Shown here piece by piece: positions 9,562-19,900 of a DNA stretch of 57,610 nucleotides (its first letter is position 1; every line of letters starts with the position of its first letter). Under the pieces are notes generated by a model. That model had not been told where the DNA came from, made no database searches, and saw only the letters and a list, made by a program, of their open reading frames with translations. The stretch spans positions 1-57,610 of the IMG/VR virus record IMGVR_UViG_3300036832_001282; one strand, 5' to 3'. A program made the translations under genes and the position numbers. The stretch is from a virus.

Positions 9562-11667
9562 TCATGTGGTTAGTATTTGTGGGTTGACCCAGCACGTGGT
9601 CGACGGCTTGCCCAGCCGAACAAGCCCGCGCACGCGACCGGTGCGTTGCGGCGTGAATGGGACTTGCAGGAGTTGCTTAGAGCCGGGCACACCGGGCCAG
9701 CCTGCGGTGAAGCCAGATGGTACAACTCCAGCAAAAGCTGACGCACCAAAGTTAGCAGTAGCAGCCTGTCCAGTGGCCGAAGTAACCATAAAAAACGGGA
9801 AAAACACTCCAGGCAGAGAACTAAAATCAACTCCTCCAACTCCAGTCGACGGATTATTAGTCGATCCACTGGTAGCATTCCAACTTCCTAATGCTCCGTT
9901 TCTGAACCAAATAAGACGAGCAGAAAGATCAATGGCTACCCCAACTGCATTTGTCGTAATAGAACCTACACTAATTACGGGAACGGCAGTTCCGTTTACT
10001 ACTATCTGTCCCGCACCGTTAACCAAGACCGCATTAGCGCTGTTTCCAGCTACCGCACTCAAAAGAGCAAACCCAACAAGACAGTTCGAAAAAGTTGCTA
10101 CTGTATATTCAATATAGTACTTATTGGAGCCAAGCCCGATAACGCCACGAGCAGATGAGTTATTTCCCCCAGCAGTCGCAATAAGGTTACCTCCGCTAAG
10201 TGTCATTGGAGTTGTATTAGTAGGAAGATCACCAGGGTTCCATGTAGTAGTAGCTGGTCCAGCCCAGGTATTACTGGAGCTAGTTAAAACGGCAGGAGTT
10301 GTCAACACGTTCGTCGGCAGACTGGACACAAAACTTGCCACCGGATTGCCCGCTGTGCCCATGTATTCCAACAGCAGCGAGATATCATCGTTGTTAAGTG
10401 AGAGTGACGAGACAATCTCCACCGTGGCCGTCTTCGCTACGCCAATCGCCGTGTTCTCGACATCGAACGCAAAGCAGTCGAGCGTAAGGACGGATTTGTC
10501 AGATCGCGCACTCGACACCAGCTTGAGACTGTAAGCGCCGATATCATCCTGTGCACCGCCGGTCAGAGTGGTGCTACGATCGGTGGTGATGTCTCCGGCC
10601 GAGGTGTGACGCTCGTTTAAAACGTTGGTGCCATCGTAACAGTTGACCAGTTCAACAATATCTCCGGTATTATTACCAGTTCCAGGTGTTGCGTACCGTA
10701 CGGCTGCACCTGCGATGCGACAACTATCAAACAACGCTCGGCCTGTAGTGTTGCCGTAGGCGGCCACCAGCGTTCCGGTAATGGCGCTAAGATCAACACC
10801 GCGACAGGTAGTAAGCATACCGTAACCGGTACTATTAAGCGCCATGAACAAAGTTGACGGCAGGATCGCTCCAATAACAGCCGATGGCGTATTGATCCAC
10901 TCCAGTTCCCATGTTCCGAGAGAGGTATTAAATCCCTGAGACGCATTGCCGAATTGAACCGGCGTATTGTCCAAAATCAACTTAGTCGTCGCTGCGCCCT
11001 GCTGTATTCTTGATGAAGTGGAAGTATTTGTTATTTTAATAGAACAGTCCTTGAGATAAAGTGTTTTCGTGAAGCTAGAGTTGCCATTGCACTGAAAGCT
11101 GCCGCCTGTGCCAGCAACAGTAAAAATAAAGCCTTGCCAGAACATATTGCATAAGGGGTCCAATGCAATGGAGACTGCACCACTAGTAGTGATAGAAGCT
11201 CCTGGCAGCACATCCCCGGCGACCGGCGGCACAGACCCGCCGCGATTGACCGAAACAATCTGAATAAGCCCGAACCCTGCGGTGCCAAACCCATACCCGC
11301 CGCCTGGATAAGTAAGACTTTGGGTTTCGCTATGATCGCTGGAAACAAATACCCGATCACCAACAGCCGGGCGGTTACTTTGGTTTACGCCGATGCATAA
11401 CAGCGTTCCCGCCGCCGCGCTCCAGCCATAGGTTGACTGGCCGCTGACATTGGTGAAGACCGCGCCACCTGTCACCGTTGCGTTATTGGCAACAGGCCAG
11501 GTCGGCTCGGTCGTACCAGAGGTTCCAGCCGTGGTGACACGAAACACATATTCCTTGCCTGCCGCCGGAACCGTCGGCTTGATCAGATCACCGATGCTGT
11601 AGGCATGGCTCGCCTGCCAGACCGGAACGCTGGCATAGGTGGCGGATGAGACGTACCAGTCTGCCAT
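9562..11667 (-). CDS. Tail structural/fibre protein with SPRY-like domain
   Basis: 701 residues. The N-terminal region has beta repeats including HAYSIGDLIKPTVPAAGKEYVFRVTTAGTSG, a module seen in phage fibres that resembles short carbohydrate-binding units. The middle is beta-helical in look. The C-terminal 200 residues (SSARGVIGLGSNKYYIEYTV, VGVAIDLSARLIWFRNGALG, FPFFMVTSATGQAATANFG) match a B30.2/SPRY domain, a beta sandwich used for ligand recognition. It is inserted between the gp47-like and gp48-like genes, so it is probably a baseplate-attached receptor-binding protein. Confidence 0.7.
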   Translation of the reverse strand: MADWYVSSATYASVPVWQASHAYSIGDLIKPTVPAAGKEYVFRVTTAGTSGTTEPTWPVANNATVTGGAVFTNVSGQSTYGWSAAAGTLLCIGVNQSNRPAVGDRVFVSSDHSETQSLTYPGGGYGFGTAGFGLIQIVSVNRGGSVPPVAGDVLPGASITTSGAVSIALDPLCNMFWQGFIFTVAGTGGSFQCNGNSSFTKTLYLKDCSIKITNTSTSSRIQQGAATTKLILDNTPVQFGNASQGFNTSLGTWELEWINTPSAVIGAILPSTLFMALNSTGYGMLTTCRGVDLSAITGTLVAAYGNTTGRALFDSCRIAGAAVRYATPGTGNNTGDIVELVNCYDGTNVLNERHTSAGDITTDRSTTLTGGAQDDIGAYSLKLVSSARSDKSVLTLDCFAFDVENTAIGVAKTATVEIVSSLSLNNDDISLLLEYMGTAGNPVASFVSSLPTNVLTTPAVLTSSSNTWAGPATTTWNPGDLPTNTTPMTLSGGNLIATAGGNNSSARGVIGLGSNKYYIEYTVATFSNCLVGFALLSAVAGNSANAVLVNGAGQIVVNGTAVPVISVGSITTNAVGVAIDLSARLIWFRNGALGSWNATSGSTNNPSTGVGGVDFSSLPGVFFPFFMVTSATGQAATANFGASAFAGVVPSGFTAGWPGVPGSKQLLQVPFTPQRTGRVRGLVRLGKPSTTCWVNPQILTT

Positions 11668-11673
11668 CGGGCT

Positions 11674-12054
11674 TTACTGATTTGGCGTGCGGATGGTGAA
11701 AGCACCAAGTGTGAAGCCGCCACCGGACGTGACCGATTGCGCCGCCGACAGCGAACCATTCGCCAGCAATCGGGCATTGACGGTGTCGACGACGGCCCAC
11801 TTCAACGCCGTGCCAGTGGCGGTCACCGCGCCATTGCTGATCGGATTTGATGTGATCTGGCGACCGTTCGGCGTGCCAGCAACCGGCCCATTGAAGACAT
11901 TGCCGCTGCCGAAATAATTGCTACCGAGTGCGTATGTCCCAGTCGCATCGGTATACGATGATGGGTCTTGCGAACAGATATAGATGCGATCCGCGTAAGT
12001 TTTGATCGCGACCAGCCCGTTATCGAGTGCATAGTCGCTTAACAGATTGGCCAT
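11674..12054 (-). CDS. Small baseplate/fibre-associated protein, unknown
   Basis: 126 residues, strong GGGGAG before the ATG. It has a beta-rich look with TYADRIYICSQDPSSYTDATGTYALGS and a terminal SVTSGGGFTLGAFTIRTPNQ. Proteins with this layout often sit beside SPRY-containing fibre genes in phages. I can only suggest a structural role from its place between the gp47-like protein and the SPRY-containing protein. Confidence 0.55.
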   Translation of the reverse strand: MANLLSDYALDNGLVAIKTYADRIYICSQDPSSYTDATGTYALGSNYFGSGNVFNGPVAGTPNGRQITSNPISNGAVTATGTALKWAVVDTVNARLLANGSLSAAQSVTSGGGFTLGAFTIRTPNQ

Positions 12055-12069
12055 CCGACGCTCCCCTCA

Positions 12070-13143
12070 TTAACCGTATAACAGATCGCCAAGCGTCGGC
12101 ATATAGCCGGGACTCGGCATCACCGTATCTTGCGAAGTCAAATCATAAGCCCGTACACCTGACGCATTCATAATCGCGGCATCGCTCCAAGCCCGATACC
12201 AAGTCTCTCCCGGTATCGACATCGAAAGAAATTGCTGTTCCAAACTCACTTCGATGGCGGCGCGTGTGCTGGCATCATCGCTATCTAGCCAGCTGATACG
12301 CAGATTGATCGGATACGGAATTGGTGACTCAACAAAAATGTCTTTAACCGTCACCGGCCGCACTTTGTCGAGATAAGCTGCAACCGTGTCAACGTCATCC
12401 GGCAGGGGGAAACCACCGTTGTCAGCACGTAGATCATCCATCATGAAGCGGACAGTACAGGTACCAACACCCATCTCCATCGGAAAACACCATGCACGTG
12501 TTACGCCAGGAACGCGCAAAGTCCAGTTCACATAATCATCGGCGTCACCGCCCATCGGCGGCTGCCGAATGCGTTGAAGTATACGTGCTCGCAACTCGTC
12601 ATCGGTTTCTTCATCCGTTCCACCGGTCAAAAAATCAACAACTACAGTCGTCGAAGCATCAACAATTGAATCCGATATGGAAAGCGTGGTACCCGGATCA
12701 AGATTTCCTGCGACACCCGGCACCATGGCCAGGATTGAACCAGACACTGCTGTATTACTGAGCGTAATATCAGCCATTGTCTGAAATTCCATTGTCGAGT
12801 AACTAAGAATCGTACCCTGCGGAACAACCACCCCAAAAGTGCCGTTGAACAATGCGCTTCCAATCGAAGGCGTCGCCATCTTGCGACCGGTCGTACCATC
12901 AGCATTCACCAACCAAATGTCACCATGACGATCGAGCCATTCAGTCTCGGCCGTATCTGGAAGCAATTGCAACGACAGCCAATCAACATATTGCAGCGTC
13001 AACTGACAAAGCGCACCCATGATGTCGCTAAGGACGCGCAGCACACTATTCGGCACCATAGCGTCCGCACCCGGCAAACTACCAGCAACCGCATCGCGGA
13101 CATTCTGTCGGATTTGTTTAAGAGTTGGCGTCGACCACGGCAT
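12070..13143 (-). CDS. Baseplate wedge protein J / Mu gp47-like
   Basis: 357 residues. It matches the Baseplate_J family: an N-terminal PWSTPTLKQIRQNVRDAVAGSLPGADAMVPNSVLRVLSDIMGAL region, then GTILSYSTMEFQTMADITLS, and the conserved GTDEETDDELRARILQRIRQPPMGGDADDYVNWTLRVPGV stretch. Length is close to Mu gp47 (about 360). It forms the baseplate wedge that transmits the signal for sheath contraction. Neighbours 46-like and 48-like confirm the order. Confidence 0.92.
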   Translation of the reverse strand: MPWSTPTLKQIRQNVRDAVAGSLPGADAMVPNSVLRVLSDIMGALCQLTLQYVDWLSLQLLPDTAETEWLDRHGDIWLVNADGTTGRKMATPSIGSALFNGTFGVVVPQGTILSYSTMEFQTMADITLSNTAVSGSILAMVPGVAGNLDPGTTLSISDSIVDASTTVVVDFLTGGTDEETDDELRARILQRIRQPPMGGDADDYVNWTLRVPGVTRAWCFPMEMGVGTCTVRFMMDDLRADNGGFPLPDDVDTVAAYLDKVRPVTVKDIFVESPIPYPINLRISWLDSDDASTRAAIEVSLEQQFLSMSIPGETWYRAWSDAAIMNASGVRAYDLTSQDTVMPSPGYMPTLGDLLYG

Positions 13144-13157
13144 AATCGGCTCATCAA

Positions 13158-13658
13158 CTACTGTTCTATGATGTCATTCCAGAGCACTTCGTAACGCAAA
13201 TCAACAGCGAGTTCGGGACCGCGATAAAGCCGCACCAGCGCATCGATGCGCTCGACCCCAACGCGCACCGCCTTAACATACATACGAGACGCCACCTTCA
13301 GATCAATAAACGGTTGAATGGCTTCACGAATGTATTGTTCAACCAACGTCACCGTTGCGCCTTCACGCGCTTCCGGCCCAAGAATTTTACTGCGGATAAG
13401 CAGCCAGAGCCGCGAACCGATCGGCCACCCGCTCCATATTTCCTGCGCATCGAGATCACCCCACCAACCCATACGATCAGTACTGTCAGGATCGGGCAGA
13501 ATATCAGTCGGATTGGCGAGACGATTGGTACCAAGCGCCACGATCACCGCAGTTGCCAGCGCCTGGGTATCGTCTAACGTACCGTCGCTTAACAGCAACC
13601 AATCAATGCTGAAACTGAGCGGAAAGTCATCGTACTGAACGAGACGAACATCACTCAT
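13158..13658 (-). CDS. Mu gp46-like baseplate protein
   Basis: 166 residues. It contains DWLLLSDGTLDDTQALATAVIVALGTNRLA, then RMGWWGDLDAQEIWSGWPIGSRLWLL, both typical of the gp46 (GpW/gp25-like) family that joins the baseplate wedge. The start overlaps the stop of the upstream spike gene (TAATG at 13658), indicating translational coupling. Its position between gp45-like and gp47-like is exactly as in Mu. Confidence 0.9.
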   Translation of the reverse strand: MSDVRLVQYDDFPLSFSIDWLLLSDGTLDDTQALATAVIVALGTNRLANPTDILPDPDSTDRMGWWGDLDAQEIWSGWPIGSRLWLLIRSKILGPEAREGATVTLVEQYIREAIQPFIDLKVASRMYVKAVRVGVERIDALVRLYRGPELAVDLRYEVLWNDIIEQ

Positions 13659-14506
13659 TACGAACCAAGCCTCGTTTCAAGCACCTTTATGCGCTCTTTC
13701 AACTCGGCTATTTCCTGCATCATCGTTTGTATGATAGTGGGCGGGCCAGAACCTTCACGCCCAATAGCGCCCTTGCGCGCCAGCGTGTTGAAAGCCGGGC
13801 TTCCATCCGCCAATAACACTGGCAGAAACATCGCTTTGTCCGCCAGACCGCCCAAATAGACCTTCTTGCTGGGATGCACCTGAATGGCGGTATCCTTGTC
13901 GTCAAGTAACAACCGGTGCTCCTTGTTGACGTGCTCCGTCATGCTGCCATTGAGATCGATGTACTGACTAGAATCATTTTTATAAACCGACTTCTGGCCC
14001 TTGTCGGATTGCTGGCCTTGTTGGCTGCCAGCATCGCCACCACCCGCAGTATCAAGCTGTTGCGCACCACCTTGACCCTGCTGTTGCTGCTTCTGCACCA
14101 ATTGCAACCGCAACTTCTTGTCAGTCGGCCCGCTCCAAAACCCGCCATCCTTTGTCAGATGAAATTGCTGCGAATCATCCTTGGTACGAAACATCGCAAC
14201 ATCGCCAGGATCAAGCCCCTTCAATCGATGTCGGCGATCATCGATGATATGAGCAACCGGAAACGCTCGGCTACCACCAATGAAGCTAGAAAAATGCTCA
14301 GCTGAACCACCGTCATCTGGACCCATATTAACTGACGAAAAGCCGTAGTTTTGCGGCGCTTCTATCTTCTCACGCTGCTCGCCAGCCATGAAATTGGCTT
14401 TGACTTCCTGCATCTGCGTAGTGTCATTCACTTCACCAATGACACCGCGCGTGCCGCCAGCGGAATAAGCCCGATAAGCCACATTGAGCGGTGTTGCTCG
14501 ATGCAT
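13658..14506 (-). CDS. Baseplate spike, Mu gp45-like (protein V family)
   Basis: 282 residues, AAGGAA before the ATG. The N-terminal half follows the Mu gp45 pattern (GTRGVIGEVNDTTQMQEVKANFMAGEQREKIEAPQNYGF). The middle carries a Gln/Gly-rich insertion (residues about 135-170, LVQKQQQQGQGGAQQ) that is not in Mu, and the C-terminus has a predicted beta region followed by a coiled coil (EIAELKERIKVLETRLGS). It forms the membrane-piercing tip. The C-terminal coiled coil is unusual, as Mu gp45 ends in a metal-binding apex. Confidence 0.85.
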   Translation of the reverse strand: MHRATPLNVAYRAYSAGGTRGVIGEVNDTTQMQEVKANFMAGEQREKIEAPQNYGFSSVNMGPDDGGSAEHFSSFIGGSRAFPVAHIIDDRRHRLKGLDPGDVAMFRTKDDSQQFHLTKDGGFWSGPTDKKLRLQLVQKQQQQGQGGAQQLDTAGGGDAGSQQGQQSDKGQKSVYKNDSSQYIDLNGSMTEHVNKEHRLLLDDKDTAIQVHPSKKVYLGGLADKAMFLPVLLADGSPAFNTLARKGAIGREGSGPPTIIQTMMQEIAELKERIKVLETRLGS

Positions 14507-14520
14507 GACGTTTCCTTTAT

Positions 14521-15693
14521 CTAGTCCGCAGTAACATTAGGGCCATTAGCACCAGCAGGCTGCTCTCGCGCATTAGGATCAACCGGCCCCGTCGTCGCGG
14601 TCCATGGCCCAATGTCGGCGATTGTATCCCGCAACAACCACGGAATAACAAGATCGAGTTGAGTTTTTGTTCCGCCTTGACGATCCTGCATGAAAGTAAC
14701 GGTTTGAATTGACAGAACTTGATTAAGAATACACATCGGGCTGATAATCTTTACGTTCATGCCAGCGACCCAAAGCAGCGGCGGATTTGACTCCGGTACA
14801 AACCAACCCTGAACCATGACAGTCGCCTGAATCTTGGTGCCTTCTGACCAGATTTTCTCGGCATCGGCCGCCGTCTGCGTTGCTCCTTCATCCAACGGTA
14901 CTGGCGCAGTCGCCAGGATATTGCCGTAACCGGTACCGGACGCAGACTTCTCGATTTCACTCGCTTGTGTCCCGCTCGATTGATCACTTGCTGGCTTGTT
15001 CGCCAACATGACATATACACCAAACAGATTAGCGATAGAAATCACACACTGGCAACTTAGAATATTCACTCCTTCAATCAATGACCCAATAACCTTGTTG
15101 CTGTGCGGCCAGATAATCAACGCAGTACCAGCAAAATCACTCCCCATCACTGCCCCGCGTACGCGCGCGAGGCTTTCCAAAAAATCCCAAATCGTTTCAG
15201 CTGGCGTACTTGGCTGTGCCTGCGGAAATTTGTAGTGATCGTCCTGACCTATATTGTTAACCTTGACCCCGTATCGCCCCATCAAAGTGCTGGCGATTTC
15301 GTAAAGCGTCATATTGTCAAACGAATTATTAGGCTTCTTATCAACACTGCTTTTGAAACCAACCCACGTATAACTACGGCCGGACAATTGAACACCGTGA
15401 GAATTGGCATCATAAGCAACCTGCCGATCAGTGATGATGCCATTGGCAATCGCCTTAACCCCACCAAGCGTGATATTGACCCAAGCACCCGGTTTGAGTT
15501 GAAGCTTGGTCCATATATCAGGAATGGTTTCGCGCTCAGCTGTGGAAAAACGAAACAACGCCGAACTATCAGCCCATCGATGCTGTATCCACACTGTTTC
15601 CCAATCCGAGAACCTCATACCGTTAGGAGCAACCACGGTGATCTCGGCAATCTCCAGTGGATTGGGATATTGAGGTAAGCTAAAAACGGGCAT
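14521..15693 (-). CDS. Baseplate hub, Mu P/gp44-like (late control D superfamily)
   Basis: 390 residues. Matches the Mu gp44 hub pattern: EITVVAPNGMRFSDWETVWIQHRWADSSALFRFSTAE at the N-terminus, GGVKAIANGIITDRQVAYDANSHGVQLSGRS, and TLYEIASTLMGRYGV. This hub sits at the centre of the baseplate above the spike. It lies between the gpN-like genes and the spike, the expected order. Confidence 0.9.
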   Translation of the reverse strand: MPVFSLPQYPNPLEIAEITVVAPNGMRFSDWETVWIQHRWADSSALFRFSTAERETIPDIWTKLQLKPGAWVNITLGGVKAIANGIITDRQVAYDANSHGVQLSGRSYTWVGFKSSVDKKPNNSFDNMTLYEIASTLMGRYGVKVNNIGQDDHYKFPQAQPSTPAETIWDFLESLARVRGAVMGSDFAGTALIIWPHSNKVIGSLIEGVNILSCQCVISIANLFGVYVMLANKPASDQSSGTQASEIEKSASGTGYGNILATAPVPLDEGATQTAADAEKIWSEGTKIQATVMVQGWFVPESNPPLLWVAGMNVKIISPMCILNQVLSIQTVTFMQDRQGGTKTQLDLVIPWLLRDTIADIGPWTATTGPVDPNAREQPAGANGPNVTAD

Positions 15694-15694
15694 G

Positions 15695-16369
15695 TTAGCG
15701 CGATAATGCCTGTCCAGTCATCGGCGCGAAGGCCGGATGAACGATGTCATTCTCGTCTCGAAGCTCGTCGGCGCGACCAGCATCAGCATAGAGCTTATAA
15801 GCATAAACCAGCGTCGGCTGCGGAGCCGCAAACCGATAGGTGAGCATTTTTGGTAACGGCCGCTCCGTGTTGGTCAGATGACTGATGATGGCAGCGTAGG
15901 TGCTGGTCAACATCATGTAGCCAACGCTATCCATCTGATCAGCGATGATTTCCTGCATCGGCGGAAACGCGGTCTGAACAATCTGCCGCGCGACTTCCAC
16001 CTCATTACGGCTGATAAAAGTCGTGTTGGCAATAATCAATGCCTGCGTCGCCAATGCAAATTGTATCAACGAATTCCATACCACGATCGCGCCGGGCAAT
16101 GTGGGAACTGGCGTGTAGTTCACCGCCGTCAAACGCACCTGATCCATCTGCGCAAGCGAAATGCCGTTTTGTTGAGATAACTGAAAAATTGATTGCAGCG
16201 GTAGCCCGGCCGCATCTGCCCTGATGAGACGTTCAGCGTTGACGCGAAAATAAGACGCCTGCATCCGCATCTGCGCCCCAAGATCACCGTTGGTCGGAGT
16301 CTGAGCCAATAGTTCTAGCAATACGGTATTTGCGATCGGTACCGCTTGCACAGCATCAGTTCTGAACAT
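15695..16369 (-). CDS. Mu gpN-like DNA circularisation/tail protein, C-terminal part
   Basis: 224 residues. It resembles the C-terminal half of Mu gpN-type proteins (a mainly helical section with TYAAIISHLTNTERPLPKMLTYRFAAPQPTLVYAYKLYADAGRADELRDENDIVHPAFAPMTG, whose end HPAF-P-TG is typical). The N-terminal half is the separate gene immediately upstream, with only a two-base gap (16370-16371). So a protein that is single in Mu seems split here. Whether this is a natural split or a recent frameshift cannot be decided from sequence alone; both halves keep clean ends. Confidence 0.7.
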   Translation of the reverse strand: MFRTDAVQAVPIANTVLLELLAQTPTNGDLGAQMRMQASYFRVNAERLIRADAAGLPLQSIFQLSQQNGISLAQMDQVRLTAVNYTPVPTLPGAIVVWNSLIQFALATQALIIANTTFISRNEVEVARQIVQTAFPPMQEIIADQMDSVGYMMLTSTYAAIISHLTNTERPLPKMLTYRFAAPQPTLVYAYKLYADAGRADELRDENDIVHPAFAPMTGQALSR

Positions 16370-16371
16370 TC

Positions 16372-16995
16372 TCAGCGACCGATCGTAGTTGAACTCAACG
16401 GAACAGCCAAAGGAAGCTGGCCATCGCCGACATTACTGATAATCACTTTGTAGAGCCCATCAGCTTGCGCCTCCAACTGCACTTTCGTGTCTGTCACTGG
16501 CTGCGCTGGAGCAAGCCCAAATTCGACAAAGCTCATGTCGAACATGGCATAGCCGCCGAACTTCTGTTCCTCAACCATACGGTAACGCGTGCAGACAACA
16601 TTGATGGTCAGATTGTCAACTACCGCCGCCACACGCGCCATGTGAGGAAGCTGCAAAATGCCGTAACCGCCAATATCGAGCCGTTGCTGCAGCACGTCAC
16701 GCGCCAAACGATAATCCCGCATATAAAGCAGAGCGGAAACCGGCGACCCACTATCTACCGGTGCTGTCGGGATCGTGTCACGCATGAACGAAACGCAGTA
16801 ACCACGAACTGTAAATTCAACAGCGCGTCTACCCATATCTTCCGCGTAAGGCAAATCGCGCTTTGGAAATTCATGAATAACAGTTCGCCGTCCACTCTCA
16901 CGTGCGCCGCTCTCGACATGAAACGGACAGCCGTCAAACATCGCTGGCAACAGCGCGTCACGCCATGGCGTATGAATGTCTCGAATCGTGGCCAT
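16372..16995 (-). CDS. Mu gpN-like DNA circularisation protein, N-terminal part
   Basis: 207 residues. Clear match to the DNA_circ_N family (Mu gpN, a tail/baseplate protein): R-ALLPAMFDGCPFHVESG, GRRTVIHEFPKRDLPYAEDMGRRAVEFTVRGYCV, then RDVLQQRLDIGGYGILQLPH. It then continues into a short beta ending and stops, where Mu gpN would carry on for another 250 residues; that remainder matches the next gene. It follows the tape measure, as in Mu-like tails. Confidence 0.85.
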   Translation of the reverse strand: MATIRDIHTPWRDALLPAMFDGCPFHVESGARESGRRTVIHEFPKRDLPYAEDMGRRAVEFTVRGYCVSFMRDTIPTAPVDSGSPVSALLYMRDYRLARDVLQQRLDIGGYGILQLPHMARVAAVVDNLTINVVCTRYRMVEEQKFGGYAMFDMSFVEFGLAPAQPVTDTKVQLEAQADGLYKVIISNVGDGQLPLAVPLSSTTIGR

Positions 16996-16999
16996 AGAT

Positions 17000-19900
17000 T
17001 CAGCCTGCTAAACCACCACCAAATGCATTTCCTGCGGGTATCCGAGGGCCACGCTGCGTCGGCGTCGCCTGCGTCTGCCGGGTCATCTCGACCGTCTTGA
17101 ACAAACCGTCGCCAGAAGCAGCCACGCTGGTATGCGGCGGCGCATTGACATCGACACTCAACTTGCCAGTGCCACGAACATTGTGCGTCATGTTGAGCGC
17201 TGATCGATTGAAATTGTCGAGAGCGCCAAGCTGCTCACCAGCGCCAGCACCCTGATCGCCACCTCCCAACAAACCGCCAAGCAGACCACCCAGCCCACCG
17301 CCACCGCCACCACCTCCAAGTAAACTACCGATGATGCCACCAAAACCACCGCCACCGCCTCCAAGTAAACTACCAATGATGCCGCCAAGACCACCGCCAC
17401 CGCCACCAATCATGCTCATGATGTTGCCAAACCCACCCGGCATGCCGCCAAGACCGCCGCCAAGACCGCCGCCAAGACCACCGCCAAGACCGCCGCCACC
17501 GCCGCCGCCACCGCCACCGCCGCCGCCACCGCCACCGCCACCGCCACCGCCGCCAGTAGCAGCAGCGATATTGGGCATGGCCCCCGGATCACCGCTGCCT
17601 TCACCACGACGAACCGCAAGACTGGTACGATCTCGCCAACTCAAAGAAACACCACCCTTGCCGGATGCGGTACCGCCCTGATTGCCGCCCAGCATCTCAA
17701 CCTGCTCGCGGCCATTAACCGTACGCGTGCGGCCGGTGAGAAAGCCAACGTGATGTGGTAGCACGCCAACATCACCCGGCTTGATTGCACCTTTAACCCC
17801 GGTGCCCCATTTGTAGAAGCTCGCCGCCGCCAATGAACCAGTGCCCTTAACACCAGCCTCTTTCAGTTCGGCATTGACGAACGCAGCACACCATTTGGTT
17901 TGCGCCGGATCGATGTGGATACCCTGTTTAGCGAAGAACGACGACAGCTTGGAATTGTCGCGAATTTCATCTTCACCGAGATGCTGCTTGGCCAAAGCCA
18001 GCGCTTGCACGGTGCCGATCGCACGGCCGGTCCCCTCCAGGCCAGGACTACCGGGCGCTGGCTGACCTTCCGCAATCGTGCCACCACCACCACCAGCGCC
18101 AGGGCCAGCGCCAGGGCCAGCGCCAGGGCCAGCGCCAGGACCAGCGCCAGCGTCAGAAGACATCGCAGCTTGCTGTTTCTTAACCCAACCGACATCTGGG
18201 TTCTCTTGCACAAACCGCTCGCCGGTTTTCGGATCAAAAGAAACGCGTGCACCACCTGAATGTACACGACCAGACTCGTTGCCGGTCGCGAGACTGGAAA
18301 CGTTCGAGCCACCAAGTACCGGAGTGGTGTATTGCTTCGAAAACTGCGCCATCGATTCGGCGCTGAACTTTTGTCCTAATTTGTTTTTGGTCGAACTCGG
18401 ATAATACTTCGGATCACGCAATGTCGCTTCAAGCGTCTTCCCACGCGCCGCCGCACGGTTCATTACGCTTTCAATATAAGCCTGCTTTGCCTTCGGCCCT
18501 TGACCACCAACTTCTGCTTCGGCCGACGCCTGCAGCAACCGCGCGACTTCCGGATTCTGTAGCTCCTTGCCGAACCGAGATCGCACATTAGCCAAGCTGC
18601 CATGCTGCACAGCATCAGCAGGCGCGTTACCAGGGCCAGCGCCAGGGCCAGCGCCAGGGCCAGCGCCAGGGCCAGCGCCAGGGCCAGTGCCAGGACCAGT
18701 ATCAGCGCCAGGACCAGTGCCAGGGCCAGCGCCAGGACCAGTATCAGCGCCAGGACCAGTGCCAGGGCCAGTGCCAGGGCCAGTGCCAGGGCCAGTGCCA
18801 GGGCCACCCCAGCCGCCACCGCCAAAGCCTCCGAGACCGCCCATGCGAGCCGCCAGCGAGCCGCCGGGACCAAGCCTTAGAAAACCAGCACCGCCAACAC
18901 CACCAAGACCAATATCACTTTGCTGCAGAAAATCATTCAGCCGTTTAAGCTCAGCCGTGTTAGCCTCGATGTACTTCTGCCACTCGTCATTACCCCCGCC
19001 ACGCTGATCGACTTGCTGCGAAAGCGGCCAGTCAGACATATCACCAGAGCCGAAGAACTGCGGCCGAGTTGCACCGCCAACAGCTGGTGGCAAACCTTCT
19101 CCCAACTGCTCTTCGAGACTCTTTTTGCCGCCACCAGCCTTGCTCCTCAACCAAGAAAAAATACCAAATGGATCACCCCAGCCTTCACCAATTTCAAGTT
19201 CGTTGGCTGATTTTCCTTCTCTCGCTTGACGGCGCAAATCATGTTTCAATGGCGTGCCTGCTTCGGCCCAACTCGCCATCCCCATGAAATCACCAAATAA
19301 ACCAGCCTTGGCGGCCAATGGCAACGTCGGCGCAAGTTTCCCGTACGCCCATGACCCCCATTCACTTCCCTTCATAGCCCCCATTGCACCAACATCATTT
19401 CCAAGATTTTTGATGTTCTGCCACGGATTGAGCAGATCAAGTAACGATCTATTGGGCGCAGGATGCTCGCCAGGACTACGCCCTTTTATTTTGGCAGCAA
19501 GACCTTCCACGCTGTAAACATCAGGCGTAGTCGCAATGCCAAGTGTCGGCGCGAGCCAAGGAAGTAACTGTCCACCTATTTGGCCGATTTTGGATAACCA
19601 TCCACTACCAACGGAAGGAACCTTTGGTGCCTCCTTGGCTATATCACTCCATGGTCCTTTCGGCGGCGGCTCGCCACCGGTCCCGTACTTCTCGAACCAA
19701 GACTCAACATTGCTTTTCGGAATCTCAGGTGCCTTACCAGCCACCTTGGCTGCGGCCTCTGCTTCTGCGGCAGCACCAGCGCCAGCGTCACCAGCGGCAC
19801 CGGCGTCAGTAGCGGCGGCACGACGACCAAAAATCCGTTTTAATATTTTAACCCCGCCCCAGATACCCGCACCAGCCGCAAGTCCGATAGCAGGATCAAC

